From: Planctomycetota bacterium
Lineage (GTDB): Bacteria > Planctomycetota > UBA1135 > GCA-002686595
DNA: 64,000 nucleotides
Assembly: GCA_026692665.1 (NCBI GenBank)
Contig: JAPLOF010000053.1
Coordinates: 1 to 64,000, forward strand
Direction: 5' to 3'
Below, piece by piece: positions 17,191 through 26,282 of this stretch. Position 1 is the first letter of the stretch; every line of letters starts with the position of its first letter. The position numbers and the translations under genes are program-made. The notes under the pieces were generated by a model. That model saw only the letters and a program-made list of their open reading frames with translations. It was not told where the DNA came from and did no database searches.

Positions 17191-18245
17191 CGCGCGGGTC
17201 CGGCTCGCGTGCTCGCGTTCCGCTCCAACGCGAGCTCCACGAGGCGCAGGCACAGCGCGCGGAACGACAGTCCGGCCTGCGCAGCAGCCAATGGCAGGAG
17301 CGAGCGCGACGTCATGCCGGGCAGCGTGTTGATCTCCAGGACGACCGGCAGGCCGCCGCCCTCGGGCACGATGAAGTCGATCCGCGAGTATCCATCGCAG
17401 CCTGCGGCGACGTGGGCCCGCTCGCCGAGCGACTGGAGCGTGCGGCAGGTGGCGGCGTCGATGGCGAGCGGCGGACAGTGCTCGCTGGCGCCAGCCGCGC
17501 TGTACTTCTCCTCGTAGTCGAAGAAACGCCCATCCTTGGGCACGATTTCGACCGGCATCAACGCGCGCGCCGCGCCTTCGCGGTTCCCGAGGATTGCGAC
17601 CGTGCACTCGATCCCCCGGACGCGGGCTTCGACCAGCGCGCGGTCCTGTGTCGCCAGCACGGCCTCGATGGCGCCGCGCAGCAGGGCCGCGTCCTCGAGC
17701 ACGAACGTCGCCACCGACGATCCGCCGCGATCGGGTTTCACGGCCCAGCCGCTCGGCGAAAGCGCACGCACGGAATCGAGGACGCCGGACGGATCCAGCG
17801 CCCATTGCGCGGCGTCGATCGTGCGGCCGGGCGCGACGGCGAGCCCGGCCTCGCCGAGCACGCTGCGCGTCCAGCTCTTGCACAGGCACAGAGCGGAAGC
17901 CGCGACGCCCGACCCCGTGTGCGCGCGGCCCGTAGCGGCGAGGAGCCCCTGGATCGTGCCGTCCTCGCCCTCGCCGCCGTGGAGAGCCAGGAAGAACACG
18001 GACGAGCGCGGGATGCGCGTGAGAGCCTCCTCGGCGGCGTGGTCCTCGCCCTCGAAGCGCCACGCGCCGGTCGGCGTGATCTCGATCTCGAGGACTCGCG
18101 CCGGACCCAGCCCGTCCTGCGCATCGCGCAGAGCCGCCGCCACCGCGGCACCGCTCTTCAAGGAGACCTCGCGCTCGCTGGAACGGCCGCCGAGCAGGAC
18201 GGCCACGGTTGCCCCGCGCGGGGTGGAGATCGCGGGTGACTTCAT
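17187..18245 (-). CDS. ddl: D-alanine-D-alanine ligase
   Basis: 352 residues, ATP-grasp enzyme that makes the D-Ala-D-Ala dipeptide of peptidoglycan. VAVLLGGRSSEREVSLKSG (about 14-32) is the N-terminal signature; LALHGGEGEDGTIQGLL (about 87-103) and the ATP-grasp segments WAVKPDRGGSSVATF and EARVRGIECTVAILGN follow. Metal-ligand sequence LEINTLPGMTSRSLLP is at about 310-325. Start ATG at 18245 overlaps the stop of the pyrophosphorylase gene and the stop overlaps the dapB start. Its presence indicates that the organism makes a peptidoglycan wall, of interest because wall loss was long assumed in planctomycetes. Confidence 0.95.
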   Translation of the reverse strand: MKSPAISTPRGATVAVLLGGRSSEREVSLKSGAAVAAALRDAQDGLGPARVLEIEITPTGAWRFEGEDHAAEEALTRIPRSSVFFLALHGGEGEDGTIQGLLAATGRAHTGSGVAASALCLCKSWTRSVLGEAGLAVAPGRTIDAAQWALDPSGVLDSVRALSPSGWAVKPDRGGSSVATFVLEDAALLRGAIEAVLATQDRALVEARVRGIECTVAILGNREGAARALMPVEIVPKDGRFFDYEEKYSAAGASEHCPPLAIDAATCRTLQSLGERAHVAAGCDGYSRIDFIVPEGGGLPVVLEINTLPGMTSRSLLPLAAAQAGLSFRALCLRLVELALERNASTRAGPAR

Positions 18246-19654
18246 GGCGCGTAGAGATGACCGCCGGCGACCTCGCGCGGCTTCGCGGACGCGCGCGCCA
18301 GGAACTCGGCCTCGTCCTCGGCGAAACGGGGGTCCACTTCGATGCGGTGGAGACCTTCCACGTCGGGCGGCGGCAGCGCGATTCCGGCGCGCGCGGCCCA
18401 GCTCGCGAAGAGCCGGCACTGATCGCGGCGTGCCGTGGATGCTGAGTCCTCGCCGTCCTTGTTCTTCACCGGGCTGAACTCGCGCTCGCGCGCCACCTCG
18501 AGCACGACGCTCGGTCCCGCGAGGCTCAGTGCGTCGAACACGAAGGTCTCGAACTTGTAGCCCTCGACCTCCGTGCGGACGCCGTCGGCCGCCGTGGTCG
18601 GAATGCGTTTCCGCGCGACGTGCCACGGGAGCTGCAATCCGCCGCGCGTCAGGTCCTCGACGAACGCGCGGTCGAGCACGTGCAGGGCGATGTTGCCCGC
18701 CCAGAACACGAGCTCGCCGCGTTCGTCGCGCGCCTCGCGCAGGGTCGCGGGCAGATCGGAGTACTCGATGCAGGTCAGGCGCCCGTCGACCCGGCCGAGG
18801 ACGCCGACCTTCTCCGCCGCGTCGCGCTTCTTCACGACCTTGCTGGACATGCGCGCGCCGCGCAGCGCGTGCAGCCCGAGGAAGAGCGGATCGGAGGGCC
18901 AGGCGAGCGGGTTGTCGACCTGGAAGTACGAGAAGGTCTCGACGCCCCGGTCGCGCGCGTGCTCGAGCGCCCCCGAGGTCGCGAGTGCCGCGAGGAGGCC
19001 GCCGTGGCCGTTCGGTGCGAGGAACGGCGCATCGGGCGCGGCCATCAGGATGCGGCCCGCGGTATCCAAGGCCGGCACCATCGACTGGCGGAAGAAGACC
19101 ACGTCCCGCGGATCGAGGCCGAAGTACCGCTCGCGCTCGAAGTACTCGCGGGTCGGGACGTCCGTGGCCTCGGAGGTCATCACGTACCAGGGCCCGAGAG
19201 CCCCGTGCCGCGCTCGCGCGGCGTGGAGCTTCTGCGCGAAGAGCTCGTACAGGCTGGTCCCGGTGAGCGGCGTGACGGGAAAGCAGCCCTTCGGCGCGTC
19301 GTGACCGAGGCGCGAGGCCTGTCCTCCTGCGACCAGGAGCCAGCCGACCGTTCCGGCCCGCAGCATCTCCGCGCCGCGCTGTCGCGCGCGGCGTTCCTCG
19401 GCTAGCTCGGAGGGCCCGCGCCGCAACGGGAACACCTCGGCCGGCTCGAAACGCGACGGCGCCACGCCCGCCGCGGCTGGCCCGCGGGTCAGCCGCTGGA
19501 ACTCGGCGACGAGACCGAGGTCGATCGTGGCGAGCGCGGCGTAGAGGCGCTCGCGGCCGGCCACGTCCAGGCTGCGCTCACCGGCGAAGACGTGCTCCTG
19601 GCCGGCGTCGGCGAAGCGTCGCCTCAGCAGGTCGGCTTGGATCGCGCTCCGCAT
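18242..19654 (-). CDS. UDP-sugar pyrophosphorylase, eukaryotic UAP1-like type
   Basis: 470 residues, a nucleotidyltransferase that joins a hexose-1-phosphate (probably N-acetylglucosamine-1-P or glucose-1-P) to UTP. The catalytic loop is LLVAGGQASRLGHDAPKGCFPV (about 106-127), a variant of LAGGQGTRLG...PKG. Further family markers are WYVMTSEAT, DNPLAWPSDPLFLG with the metal-binding Asp, and GNIALHVLDRAF. KFETFVFDAL near 365 and SPVKNKDGEDS near 395 are typical of UAP/AGX enzymes rather than of GlmU or GalU. It sits at the head of the coupled ddl-dapB run, consistent with supplying UDP-GlcNAc for wall precursors. Substrate not determinable from sequence. Confidence 0.85.
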   Translation of the reverse strand: MRSAIQADLLRRRFADAGQEHVFAGERSLDVAGRERLYAALATIDLGLVAEFQRLTRGPAAAGVAPSRFEPAEVFPLRRGPSELAEERRARQRGAEMLRAGTVGWLLVAGGQASRLGHDAPKGCFPVTPLTGTSLYELFAQKLHAARARHGALGPWYVMTSEATDVPTREYFERERYFGLDPRDVVFFRQSMVPALDTAGRILMAAPDAPFLAPNGHGGLLAALATSGALEHARDRGVETFSYFQVDNPLAWPSDPLFLGLHALRGARMSSKVVKKRDAAEKVGVLGRVDGRLTCIEYSDLPATLREARDERGELVFWAGNIALHVLDRAFVEDLTRGGLQLPWHVARKRIPTTAADGVRTEVEGYKFETFVFDALSLAGPSVVLEVAREREFSPVKNKDGEDSASTARRDQCRLFASWAARAGIALPPPDVEGLHRIEVDPRFAEDEAEFLARASAKPREVAGGHLYAP

Positions 19655-19666
19655 CGGCGGACGGAC

Positions 19667-20011
19667 TCAGCGCGGCGCGCGCGCGGGCTCGTTGCCAAGC
19701 GTCTCGAGGATCTGCGTGAGCAGGTGTTCCATCGCGATCGTCCGCTTCTCGAGCAGGACTTGCCGCTTCACGATCTTCTCGACGACCGGGGGCAGCACGG
19801 CCTCGCGGACATAGCTGTTGATCATGCTGATGATCTCGGCGCGGCTCGCGTCGGGCAGCTTGTTGAAGTGGTAGGAGATCTTCTGCTTGAGCGCTTCGTC
19901 GGTCCAGTGCAGGACCTCGCTCGAGATCTCCTCGGCGGACTTCTTGTCGTGCTGGCTGTGGAACAGCTCGAGCTTGTACTGGTGGAGGAGATCTTGGAAC
20001 TTCCGTTGCAC
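19667..20011 (-). CDS. Small helical protein of unknown function
   Basis: 114 residues, only 12 bp before the pyrophosphorylase gene on the same strand, so probably co-transcribed. The sequence is all-helical and charged: MQRKFQDLLHQYKLELFHSQ, HWTDEALKQKISYHFNKLPD, ASRAEIISMINSYVREAVLPPVVEKIV, then a likely coiled coil KRQVLLEKRTIAMEHLLTQIL. It has far fewer Ala/Gly/Arg residues than its neighbours, suggesting constraint and hence a conserved function. No signal peptide, metal motif or known domain was recognised. The ATG gives a compact protein with no better alternative. Confidence 0.6.
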   Translation of the reverse strand: MQRKFQDLLHQYKLELFHSQHDKKSAEEISSEVLHWTDEALKQKISYHFNKLPDASRAEIISMINSYVREAVLPPVVEKIVKRQVLLEKRTIAMEHLLTQILETLGNEPARAPR

Positions 20012-20115
20012 GGCGAATCACCTTCGGGCCGCTCGCGGCGGCCGGCGGAGAGGTTGGAGAAGAGGGTGGTCTGGGATTCTAGTCGAGGGCCCGCTGCGGG
20101 CTCGATCGGGGGTGC

Positions 20116-21357
20116 TCAGTCGGGGCGTCCGAAGCAGAGCGACACATTGTGCCCGCCGAATCCGAGCGAGTTCGACAGGGCATTGCGGATGCGCAGGTCG
20201 CGCGCCGCGCCCGGGATGTAGTCGAGATCGCACTCGGGGTCGGGGTTCGTCAGGTTGCGCGTCGGGTGCACCTTCTGGTGGTGGATCGACAGCGCGGTGA
20301 CGACCGCCTCGAGCGCGGCGGACGCGCCCAGCAGGTGGCCCACCATGGACTTGGTCGAGGAGATCGCGAGCTTCTTGGCGTGGCCCCCGAAGGCCAGCTT
20401 GATCGCCCGCGTCTCGATCAGGTCGTTGTACGGCGTGCTCGTCCCGTGCGCGTTCACGTAGTCGACCTGGTCGGGGTTGAGCTTCGCGTGGCGCAACGCC
20501 TCGGCAAAGGCGCGCGCCGGGCCGCGCCCGGACTCTTCGGGTGCGGTGATGTGGTGCGCGTCGTCGGTCGATCCGTAGCCCTTGACCTCGGCGTAGATGC
20601 GCGCGCCGCGCTTCTTCGCGCGTTCGAGCTCCTCGAACACGAGGATCCCGCAGCCCTCCCCCATCACGAAGCCGTCGCGGTCCTTGTCGAACGGGCGCGA
20701 AGCCGAGGCGGGATCGTCGTTGCGGCCCGAGAGCGCCTTCATGTTGCCGAAGCCAGCCAGCGACAACGGCGTCGTCGCCGACTCGGATCCCCCGGTGACG
20801 ACGATGTCGGCGTCGCCCCACTGGATCGCGCGCCAGGCCATGCCCATCGCGTGACCGGCCGAGGCGCAGGCGCTCGAGGTCGTGAAGCTCGTGCCGAGCA
20901 GCCCGAACCGGATCGAGACCTGGCCCGCCACGGCGTTGGCCATGATCTTCGGGATGAAGTGCGGGCTGACACGGCGCGGGCCCTTCTCCATCATCTCGAG
21001 ATATTGCGCCTCGATGCCGGTGATCCCGCCGATCCCGGTTCCGAGGACCGCACCCCAGCGCTCGCGCTCGGAGGCCTCGAACTTCTCGGGCTCGATCCCC
21101 GCGTCGCGCAGGGCCTCTCCGGCCGCGAGCAGCGCCCAGGCCGTGAAGAGGTCGTACTTGCGCAGATCCGGCGGCGAGTAGTGCTTCGTGAGGTCCAGAT
21201 CGACGCTCGCCGCGAAGTGAACCGAGTGGTCCTTCGTGTCGAAACGCCGGATCGGCCCGACGCCGTTCTCTCCCCGGAGCATGCGCGCCCAGGAAGTTTC
21301 GACGTCGTTCCCCAGGGCATTGATGGTGCCCAGTCCGGTGATGGCGACACGTCGCAT
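20116..21357 (-). CDS. fabF: 3-oxoacyl-ACP synthase II
   Basis: 413 residues, the elongating condensing enzyme of type II fatty acid synthesis. Active-site Cys164 (SSACASAGHA), His304 (NAHGTSTPYND), Lys336 and His341 (STKSMVGHLLGASAALE) are all present, along with the N-terminal RRVAITGLG signature. It uses malonyl-ACP to extend acyl-ACP in the cytoplasm. It starts 8 bp after the acpP stop, and the order acpP-fabF at the end of the fab operon is the classical one. The next gene downstream is on the same strand 104 bp away, so the operon may end here. Confidence 0.97.
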   Translation of the reverse strand: MRRVAITGLGTINALGNDVETSWARMLRGENGVGPIRRFDTKDHSVHFAASVDLDLTKHYSPPDLRKYDLFTAWALLAAGEALRDAGIEPEKFEASERERWGAVLGTGIGGITGIEAQYLEMMEKGPRRVSPHFIPKIMANAVAGQVSIRFGLLGTSFTTSSACASAGHAMGMAWRAIQWGDADIVVTGGSESATTPLSLAGFGNMKALSGRNDDPASASRPFDKDRDGFVMGEGCGILVFEELERAKKRGARIYAEVKGYGSTDDAHHITAPEESGRGPARAFAEALRHAKLNPDQVDYVNAHGTSTPYNDLIETRAIKLAFGGHAKKLAISSTKSMVGHLLGASAALEAVVTALSIHHQKVHPTRNLTNPDPECDLDYIPGAARDLRIRNALSNSLGFGGHNVSLCFGRPD

Positions 21358-21364
21358 GCGAGGT

Positions 21365-21613
21365 TCAGCTCTTGGAAGCGATGTAGTCGATCGCGCTGCC
21401 GACGGTCTGGATCTTCTCGGCGTCTTCGTCCGGGATCGAGATTTCGAACTCGTCCTCGAACTCCATCACGAGCTCGACCGTGTCGAGCGAGTCGGCACCG
21501 AGGTCGTTGATGAACGACGTCTCGCGCGCGACCTTGTCCGGGGTCGTCCCCATCTGGTCGCACACGATCTTGATCACGCGTTCTTGGATCTCCGCGGGGT
21601 TCGCCACCACCAT
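21365..21613 (-). CDS. acpP: Acyl carrier protein
   Basis: 82 residues, acidic four-helix carrier with the phosphopantetheine attachment site Ser42 in the DSL motif ([17 protein letters not shown]). It carries growing acyl chains between FabD, FabH, FabG and FabF. The ATG at 21613 is preceded by a strong GAGGAGG-type Shine-Dalgarno sequence. The C-terminus ([16 protein letters not shown]) is typical. It lies between fabG and fabF, and high expression is expected. Confidence 0.97.
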   Translation of the reverse strand: MVVANPAEIQERVIKIVCDQMGTTPDKVARETSFINDLGADSLDTVELVMEFEDEFEISIPDEDAEKIQTVGSAIDYIASKS

Positions 21614-21681
21614 CCTCCTCGTTCCTGTGGGTTCTACTGGGGGGGTCTTGCGTCCGCCGAGCGGCGGGCGCAGGGATTCGT

Positions 21682-22449
21682 TCAGCCGCCGAGGCTGAGT
21701 CCGCCGTCGACGACGATCGTCTGACCGGTCACGTAACTGCCGCCGGGCCCGACGAGGAAGTCCACCGCCAGGGCGATGTCCTCCGCCGCGCCGATGCGCC
21801 CGAGCGGGATCTTGGTCTTCAGCGCCTCGGCCGATTTCTCGTCGATCGCGGCGGTCATGTCGGTCGCGATGTATCCGGGGGCAACCGTGTTCACGCACAC
21901 GCCACGGCCGGCGAGCTCCTTGGCGAGCGACTGGGCGAGGCCCACGACACCGGCCTTCGCGGCGGCGTAGTTCGCCTGACCGGCATTCCCGGTCAGGCCC
22001 ACGATCGAGCCGACGTTCACGATGCGGCCGCTCGACTTCATGAGGGGCCGCGCGGACGCCTTCAGGAAGTTCCAGGTGCCCTTCAGGTTCACGTCGACGA
22101 CGCGGTCGAAGTCCTCCTCGGACATGCGCAGGAGGAGCTGGTCGCGCGTGATGCCGGCGTTGTTGACCAGCACGTAGAGCCCGCCCATCTCCTTCACCAC
22201 CTGGTCGACGACGGCCGCCGCGGCGGTCGTCGAAGCCACGTCGCAGCCGTAGGCCTGGGCGCCGTCGGTCAGGGCATTGCAGCGCGCGACGGTCTCCGCG
22301 CAGCGCTCGGCCGTGGTGGCCACGCAGGCCACCCGGGCCCCGCGGCGGGCGAGTTGGACGGCGATGGCCGCGCCGATGCCGCGCGAGGCGCCGGTCACCA
22401 GCGCCACGCGGCCTTCCAGGAAGCGCAATTCGGTCGTCGGAGGGGGCAA
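21682..22449 (-). CDS. fabG: 3-oxoacyl-ACP reductase
   Basis: 255 residues, a short-chain dehydrogenase/reductase that reduces 3-oxoacyl-ACP with [13 protein letters not shown] (19-26) binds the cofactor, NNAG is at 96-99, and the catalytic Ser148, Tyr161 and Lys165 (VNVGSIVG...ANYAAAK) are intact. The final segment [17 protein letters not shown] is the FabG signature. An N-terminal [10 protein letters not shown] extension of about ten residues precedes the usual start. Position between fabD and acpP confirms the assignment against the many other SDR enzymes. Confidence 0.96.
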   Translation of the reverse strand: MPPPTTELRFLEGRVALVTGASRGIGAAIAVQLARRGARVACVATTAERCAETVARCNALTDGAQAYGCDVASTTAAAAVVDQVVKEMGGLYVLVNNAGITRDQLLLRMSEEDFDRVVDVNLKGTWNFLKASARPLMKSSGRIVNVGSIVGLTGNAGQANYAAAKAGVVGLAQSLAKELAGRGVCVNTVAPGYIATDMTAAIDEKSAEALKTKIPLGRIGAAEDIALAVDFLVGPGGSYVTGQTIVVDGGLSLGG

Positions 22450-22555
22450 GGCAGGGGGGCCCGGGAGATCCGGGCGTCGGAAGGCGAGGGAGGGTAGCAG
22501 CCCCCCCCCACCCCTTCAACGCTCGCCGGACGTGCAGAGACGCTTTCGGCCGCGG

Positions 22556-23488
22556 TCAGGCGCTCTCCGCGGCGGCCAGGTCCGCCGGCTTGGCCGCCGA
22601 GCGGACCCGCGCCTCGGGGTCGATCTTCGAGAGGATCCCGGCCAGGACGGTTCCCGGGCCGGGTTCGAGGAACTCGCGCAGCCCGCGCCCGAGCGCCAGA
22701 CGCATGCTGCGTTCCCAGAGGACGGGCGCGCAGACCTGCTCGGCCAGCTGAGCCCGGATCCGCTCCGGGTCCGACGTCTCCAGCGCGGTCACGTTGCTGA
22801 CGAACGGGACGCGCGGCGCGCGGATCGTGACCGACTGGAGCGCGGCGGCGAGCTGGGTGGCGGCCGGACGCATGCACTCGGAGTGGAAGCCGCCCGCCAC
22901 GACCAGCCGCCGCGTCCGGCGGACCCCGTGGTCCTTCGCCGCCGCTTCGGCCGCGTCGAGAGCGCGCAGCTCCCCGGACAGGATGATCTGTCCAGGCGCG
23001 TTCAGATTCGCCACCTGGCAGATGCCGACCTTCGCGCCGTCGGCGGCCACGGCGCGCGCCTGGTCCTCGGTGGCGCCCATGAGGCTCGTCATCGAGCTCG
23101 GAATCGCTTCGCTGGCCTTCTGCATCGCCTCGCCGCGCAGGCGCACGAGGCGCAGGGCGTCCTCGAACGTGAGCGATCCGGCGGCCCACAGGGCCGTGTA
23201 CTCGCCCAGCGAGAGGCCGGCGACGAGCGGTGTGCGCGACAGGTCGAGGCCGCGCTCCTGGAGGACGCTCGTGATCGCGACGCTCGTCGCCAGGATGCCG
23301 GGCTGCGCGACGTCGGTGCGGTTCACCTCGTCGCCGCGGCTCCAACACATCTCCGTCAGCGGGATGCCCAACGCACGATCCGCGCGCTCGAAGATCGCGC
23401 GTGCCGCGGGAAAGGCCTCGGCCCAATCGCGGCCCATGCCCTCGGTTTGCGCGCCTTGTCCGGGAAAGAGGATCGCGGGGGTCGTCAT
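22556..23488 (-). CDS. fabD: Malonyl-CoA:ACP malonyltransferase
   Basis: 310 residues. It loads malonyl groups from CoA onto ACP. FPGQGAQTEGMG (8-19) is the N-terminal signature, the nucleophile Ser93 is in GLSLGEYTAL, and His202 is in AGGFHSECM. In most FabD proteins the serine loop is GHSLGE; here Leu replaces His, which is also seen in other lineages. The 107-bp space between its stop and the fabG start contains a poly-C run and no obvious regulatory site. Confidence 0.96.
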   Translation of the reverse strand: MTTPAILFPGQGAQTEGMGRDWAEAFPAARAIFERADRALGIPLTEMCWSRGDEVNRTDVAQPGILATSVAITSVLQERGLDLSRTPLVAGLSLGEYTALWAAGSLTFEDALRLVRLRGEAMQKASEAIPSSMTSLMGATEDQARAVAADGAKVGICQVANLNAPGQIILSGELRALDAAEAAAKDHGVRRTRRLVVAGGFHSECMRPAATQLAAALQSVTIRAPRVPFVSNVTALETSDPERIRAQLAEQVCAPVLWERSMRLALGRGLREFLEPGPGTVLAGILSKIDPEARVRSAAKPADLAAAESA

Positions 23489-23543
23489 GGCGGGTTCGAG
23501 TTCGGGGCGGACGAGCGGAGCCTGGATCAGAACGGGGTCGGAG

Positions 23544-24533
23544 TCACCAGCGGATGAGCGAGCCGCCCCACGTGAGCCCGGCGCCGAAGGCGACGAGGAC
23601 GACGAGCTTGCCCTTCTGCGCGCGTCCGGCGCGCACGGCCTCGTCGAGCGCGATCGGCACGGAGGCCGCCGACGTGTTGCCGTACTCCTGGATGTTCACC
23701 ATGACCTTCTCGTCGCTCCAGCCCAGGCGTTCGAGCGCCGCGTCGATGATGCGGCGGTTCACCTGGTGCGGCACGAGGAGGCACAGCTCGTCGTAGGAGT
23801 GCCCCTCCATCATCTGCCGGATGGACTCGGTCATCTGCTGCACGGCGAAGCGGTAGACCTCGCGGCCCTGCACGCGGATCGCGTGCTCGCGGGAATCGAC
23901 GGTCTCGTGGCTGGAGGGCTTGCGCGAACCGCCGCCCACCATGTGGATGTATTCGTAGCCCTCGCCGTCCGCGCCCAGCGACGCGCGCAGGATCTCGCCC
24001 TGCTGGCACTCGTCGTGCGGGGCCAGGACGACGGCGCCCGCACCGTCGCCGAACAGGATGCAACTCGTCCGGTCCGTCTGGTCGACGAAGCGCGAGAGCG
24101 ATTCCGCCCCGATCGCCAGCACGCGCCGCGCGCGCCCCGATGCGACGAAAGCCTCGCCCGTCGACAGCGCCGTGAGGAAGCCCGTGCAAGCGGCATTCAC
24201 GTCGAATGCGCCCGCGCGCTTGGCGCCCAGCACTTTCTGCACGAGCGTGGAGCACGCCGGGAGGAAGTGGTCCGGCGACATGGTGCCGACCACGATGAGG
24301 TCGAGGTCCTCGGGCTTCGTGTTCGAGGCCTCCAGGGCGCGACGGGCCGCCGCGACGCACAGATCGCTCGTCGCCTGATCGGGAGCGACGTAGCGACGGC
24401 GCTCGATCCCCGTGCGCTGCACGATCCACTCGTTCGAGGTGTCGATCTGCTGTTCGAACCAGGAGTTCGGCACGACCCGCTCGGGGACGTACGAACCGGT
24501 GCCGGCGATGCCGACGCGGACGCGGGGGGTCAT
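23544..24533 (-). CDS. fabH: 3-oxoacyl-ACP synthase III
   Basis: 329 residues. It starts fatty acid synthesis by condensing acyl-CoA (acetyl- or branched-chain) with malonyl-ACP. The Cys-His-Asn triad is Cys116 (NAACTGFLTAL), His256 (LVPHQVNRRIID) and Asn286 (EYGNTSAASVPIAL). Length is normal. Its start is 69 bp from the end of the 162-bp palindromic element that separates it from plsX, so the palindrome lies in the presumed plsX-fabH transcript. Confidence 0.97.
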   Translation of the reverse strand: MTPRVRVGIAGTGSYVPERVVPNSWFEQQIDTSNEWIVQRTGIERRRYVAPDQATSDLCVAAARRALEASNTKPEDLDLIVVGTMSPDHFLPACSTLVQKVLGAKRAGAFDVNAACTGFLTALSTGEAFVASGRARRVLAIGAESLSRFVDQTDRTSCILFGDGAGAVVLAPHDECQQGEILRASLGADGEGYEYIHMVGGGSRKPSSHETVDSREHAIRVQGREVYRFAVQQMTESIRQMMEGHSYDELCLLVPHQVNRRIIDAALERLGWSDEKVMVNIQEYGNTSAASVPIALDEAVRAGRAQKGKLVVLVAFGAGLTWGGSLIRW

Positions 24534-24601
24534 GCGGGCCTACTCTCCGGGGACTCGTGGCGACCGTGCGCGCCCTGCGCGCCCAGCGGTCTCGCAGTCT
24601 A

Positions 24602-24763
24602 GTGTCCTGACTCGGGAGTACGCGGGCCAATTCGCGTCGACTGCGTCTTCCTGGCTAGGCGCGGCGACGACGCGGGTTCGCTGCATCCCTCGGAGGAGGG
24701 CGCAACGACGCCGGGGAGGCGCAGGCGGCGTGAATTGGCCCGCGTACTTCCGAGTCAGGACAC
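24602..24763. repeat. 162-bp imperfect palindromic element (MITE-like) inside the fab operon
   Basis: The outer 32-bp arms, 24602-24633 and 24732-24763, are inverted copies differing at one position (GTGTCCTGACTCGGGAGTAC against GTGTCCTGACTCGGAAGTAC at the tips). The inner flanks remain partly complementary for a further 20 bp or so, leaving about 55 bp in the middle. No coding region is present. The right end falls 3 bp beyond the plsX stop codon. The structure fits a non-autonomous mobile palindrome (MITE) or an intergenic hairpin repeat; no clear target duplication is visible. Confidence 0.75.
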
Positions 24764-24766
24764 CAG

Positions 24767-25792
24767 CTACGCGGCGGGCGACGTGCTCTTGGCGCGTTCG
24801 AGCCCGGCCACGATGTGCGCGTTGACGTCCGCGTCCAGGGCACGGGCGCCGAGCGCCAAGGCGTTGGCGACGGCGGTCTCGTCGGAGCGGCCGTGCCCGA
24901 TGATCACGATGCCGTTCACCCCGAGCAGCAGCGCTCCGCCGTACTCGGAGTAGTCGATGTGCTTCTTGATGCCCGCCAGCGCGGCCGGCTGGACCTTCAC
25001 GCCGTGGGCGCCGAGCTCGCCCAGCGTCAGCTTGAGCATGAAGCCGGCGAACTCCTCCAGGAGCTTCAAGACGACGTTGCCGGTGAAGCCGTCGGTCACC
25101 ACGACGTCGATCTTGTCGACGAAGAGGTCGTGGCCCTCGACGTTGCCGGAGAAGCGCACGGGGGCGTTCTTGAGGAGCTTCCAGGCGGCCTTCAGCGTGT
25201 CCGTGCCCTTGCCCTCCTCCTCGCCGACGTTCAGGAGGCCCACGCGCGGCTCGGCGACGCCCAGGATGTCCCTGGACCACACGGAGCCCATGATGCCGAA
25301 CTGCATCAGGCTCTCGGGCTTGGGCTCGAGCAGAGCGCCCATGTCCATGAGCGTGAGCGGCTTGCCGGTCAGCTTGAGCGTGACGGCGATCCCGGGGCGC
25401 AGGACTCCCGGGAGGGTCCCGAGGCCGATCGTCGCCGCGCCGACCACGGCGCCCGTGTTCCCCATGCTGACCGCGGCGCCGGCGGCGCCGGCCTTGGTCG
25501 CCCCGATCATCTTCGCGATCGAGGAGTCGGGCTTTCCGCGCAGGGCCGTCGCGGGCGACTCGCCCATGCCGATCACCTGGGACGCGTGCAGGATCGCGAA
25601 GCCCGGATCGCCGCCCAGCGCGGCGAGGCGCGCGCGGATCAGAGCTTCGTCTCCGACGAGGAGGATCCGCGCCGGCGGCATCTTCCAGCGACCGGCCGGA
25701 TCACACGCGGCGAGGGCTCCGCGCAGGATCGCGTCGGGAGCGTTGTCGCCGCCCATCACGTCGAGGGCGATGCGCGTGGGCGCCATGGGCAA
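24767..25792 (-). CDS. plsX: Phosphate acyltransferase
   Basis: 341 residues. PlsX makes acyl-phosphate from acyl-ACP for phospholipid synthesis. The N-terminus ALDVMGGDNAPDAILRGAL is the family signature, and NTGAVVGAATIGLGTLPGVLRP, ALLEPKPESLMQFGIMGSV and GFTGNVVLKLLEEF mark the remaining conserved blocks. It lies between rpmF and fabH, the standard order. The 3' end is immediately followed by the palindromic element. Confidence 0.96.
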   Translation of the reverse strand: MPMAPTRIALDVMGGDNAPDAILRGALAACDPAGRWKMPPARILLVGDEALIRARLAALGGDPGFAILHASQVIGMGESPATALRGKPDSSIAKMIGATKAGAAGAAVSMGNTGAVVGAATIGLGTLPGVLRPGIAVTLKLTGKPLTLMDMGALLEPKPESLMQFGIMGSVWSRDILGVAEPRVGLLNVGEEEGKGTDTLKAAWKLLKNAPVRFSGNVEGHDLFVDKIDVVVTDGFTGNVVLKLLEEFAGFMLKLTLGELGAHGVKVQPAALAGIKKHIDYSEYGGALLLGVNGIVIIGHGRSDETAVANALALGARALDADVNAHIVAGLERAKSTSPAA

Positions 25793-25879
25793 GGAGAGCG
25801 AGGTGCCTGGGAAACGAAAACGAATACGCGTCGACGTGCTCCGGGGGCGCTTGGAATTCCCGCCCCCGGACGGAGCGGA

Positions 25880-26083
25880 TCAGAACGCTTCGCGCTCGAG
25901 AACCGCCGTGCCCTTCTGGCCGCCCTTGTCGAAACCGTAGTGACCGCAGCTGTCGCAGACGCGGTGGGGCTTCGTGGCGGCGCCGCAGCGCGGGCAGTGG
26001 TTCGCCGGGCTCGTGAGCAGGGCGTGGTGCGAGCGGCGGATGCGCTTGCGGTGTTTGGAGTGGCGGCGCTTGGGATTCGGCAT
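25880..26083 (-). CDS. rpmF: 50S ribosomal protein L32
   Basis: 67 residues, starting MPNPKRRHSKHRKRIRRSHHAL, strongly basic. The zinc ribbon is formed by two CxxC pairs (CPRCGAATKPHRVCDSCGHYG). It assembles into the large ribosomal subunit near the peptidyl-transferase region. An in-frame upstream extension of 15 residues exists but the ATG at 26083 gives the canonical N-terminus. It heads the rpmF-plsX-fab operon, coupling ribosome and lipid synthesis as in many bacteria. The gap of 246 bp to alaS holds its probable promoter and the alaS terminator. Confidence 0.97.
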   Translation of the reverse strand: MPNPKRRHSKHRKRIRRSHHALLTSPANHCPRCGAATKPHRVCDSCGHYGFDKGGQKGTAVLEREAF

Positions 26084-26282
26084 GGCGGTCTCGGAGTCCG
26101 GTGAGGCAGGCGCGGCCGACGGCCGCAAACCCGATTCCTCAAGCCGGTTGGATCGGTTTCGAAGGGCAGGAAGTTAGCGGTGCACTGCGGGGGTGTCAAC
26201 GCCGACCCGGCGCGGAGGTGCTCCCGGGGCCGATCTCGGCCCAGTTCAGCGGACTGGGGCACCCGGGCCCGGACGCCTGGGA

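Noticed and set aside
26084-26282. Additional gene in the 200 bp upstream of rpmF
   Set aside because: No open frame with a plausible start and composition; it holds the rpmF leader and the alaS hairpin.
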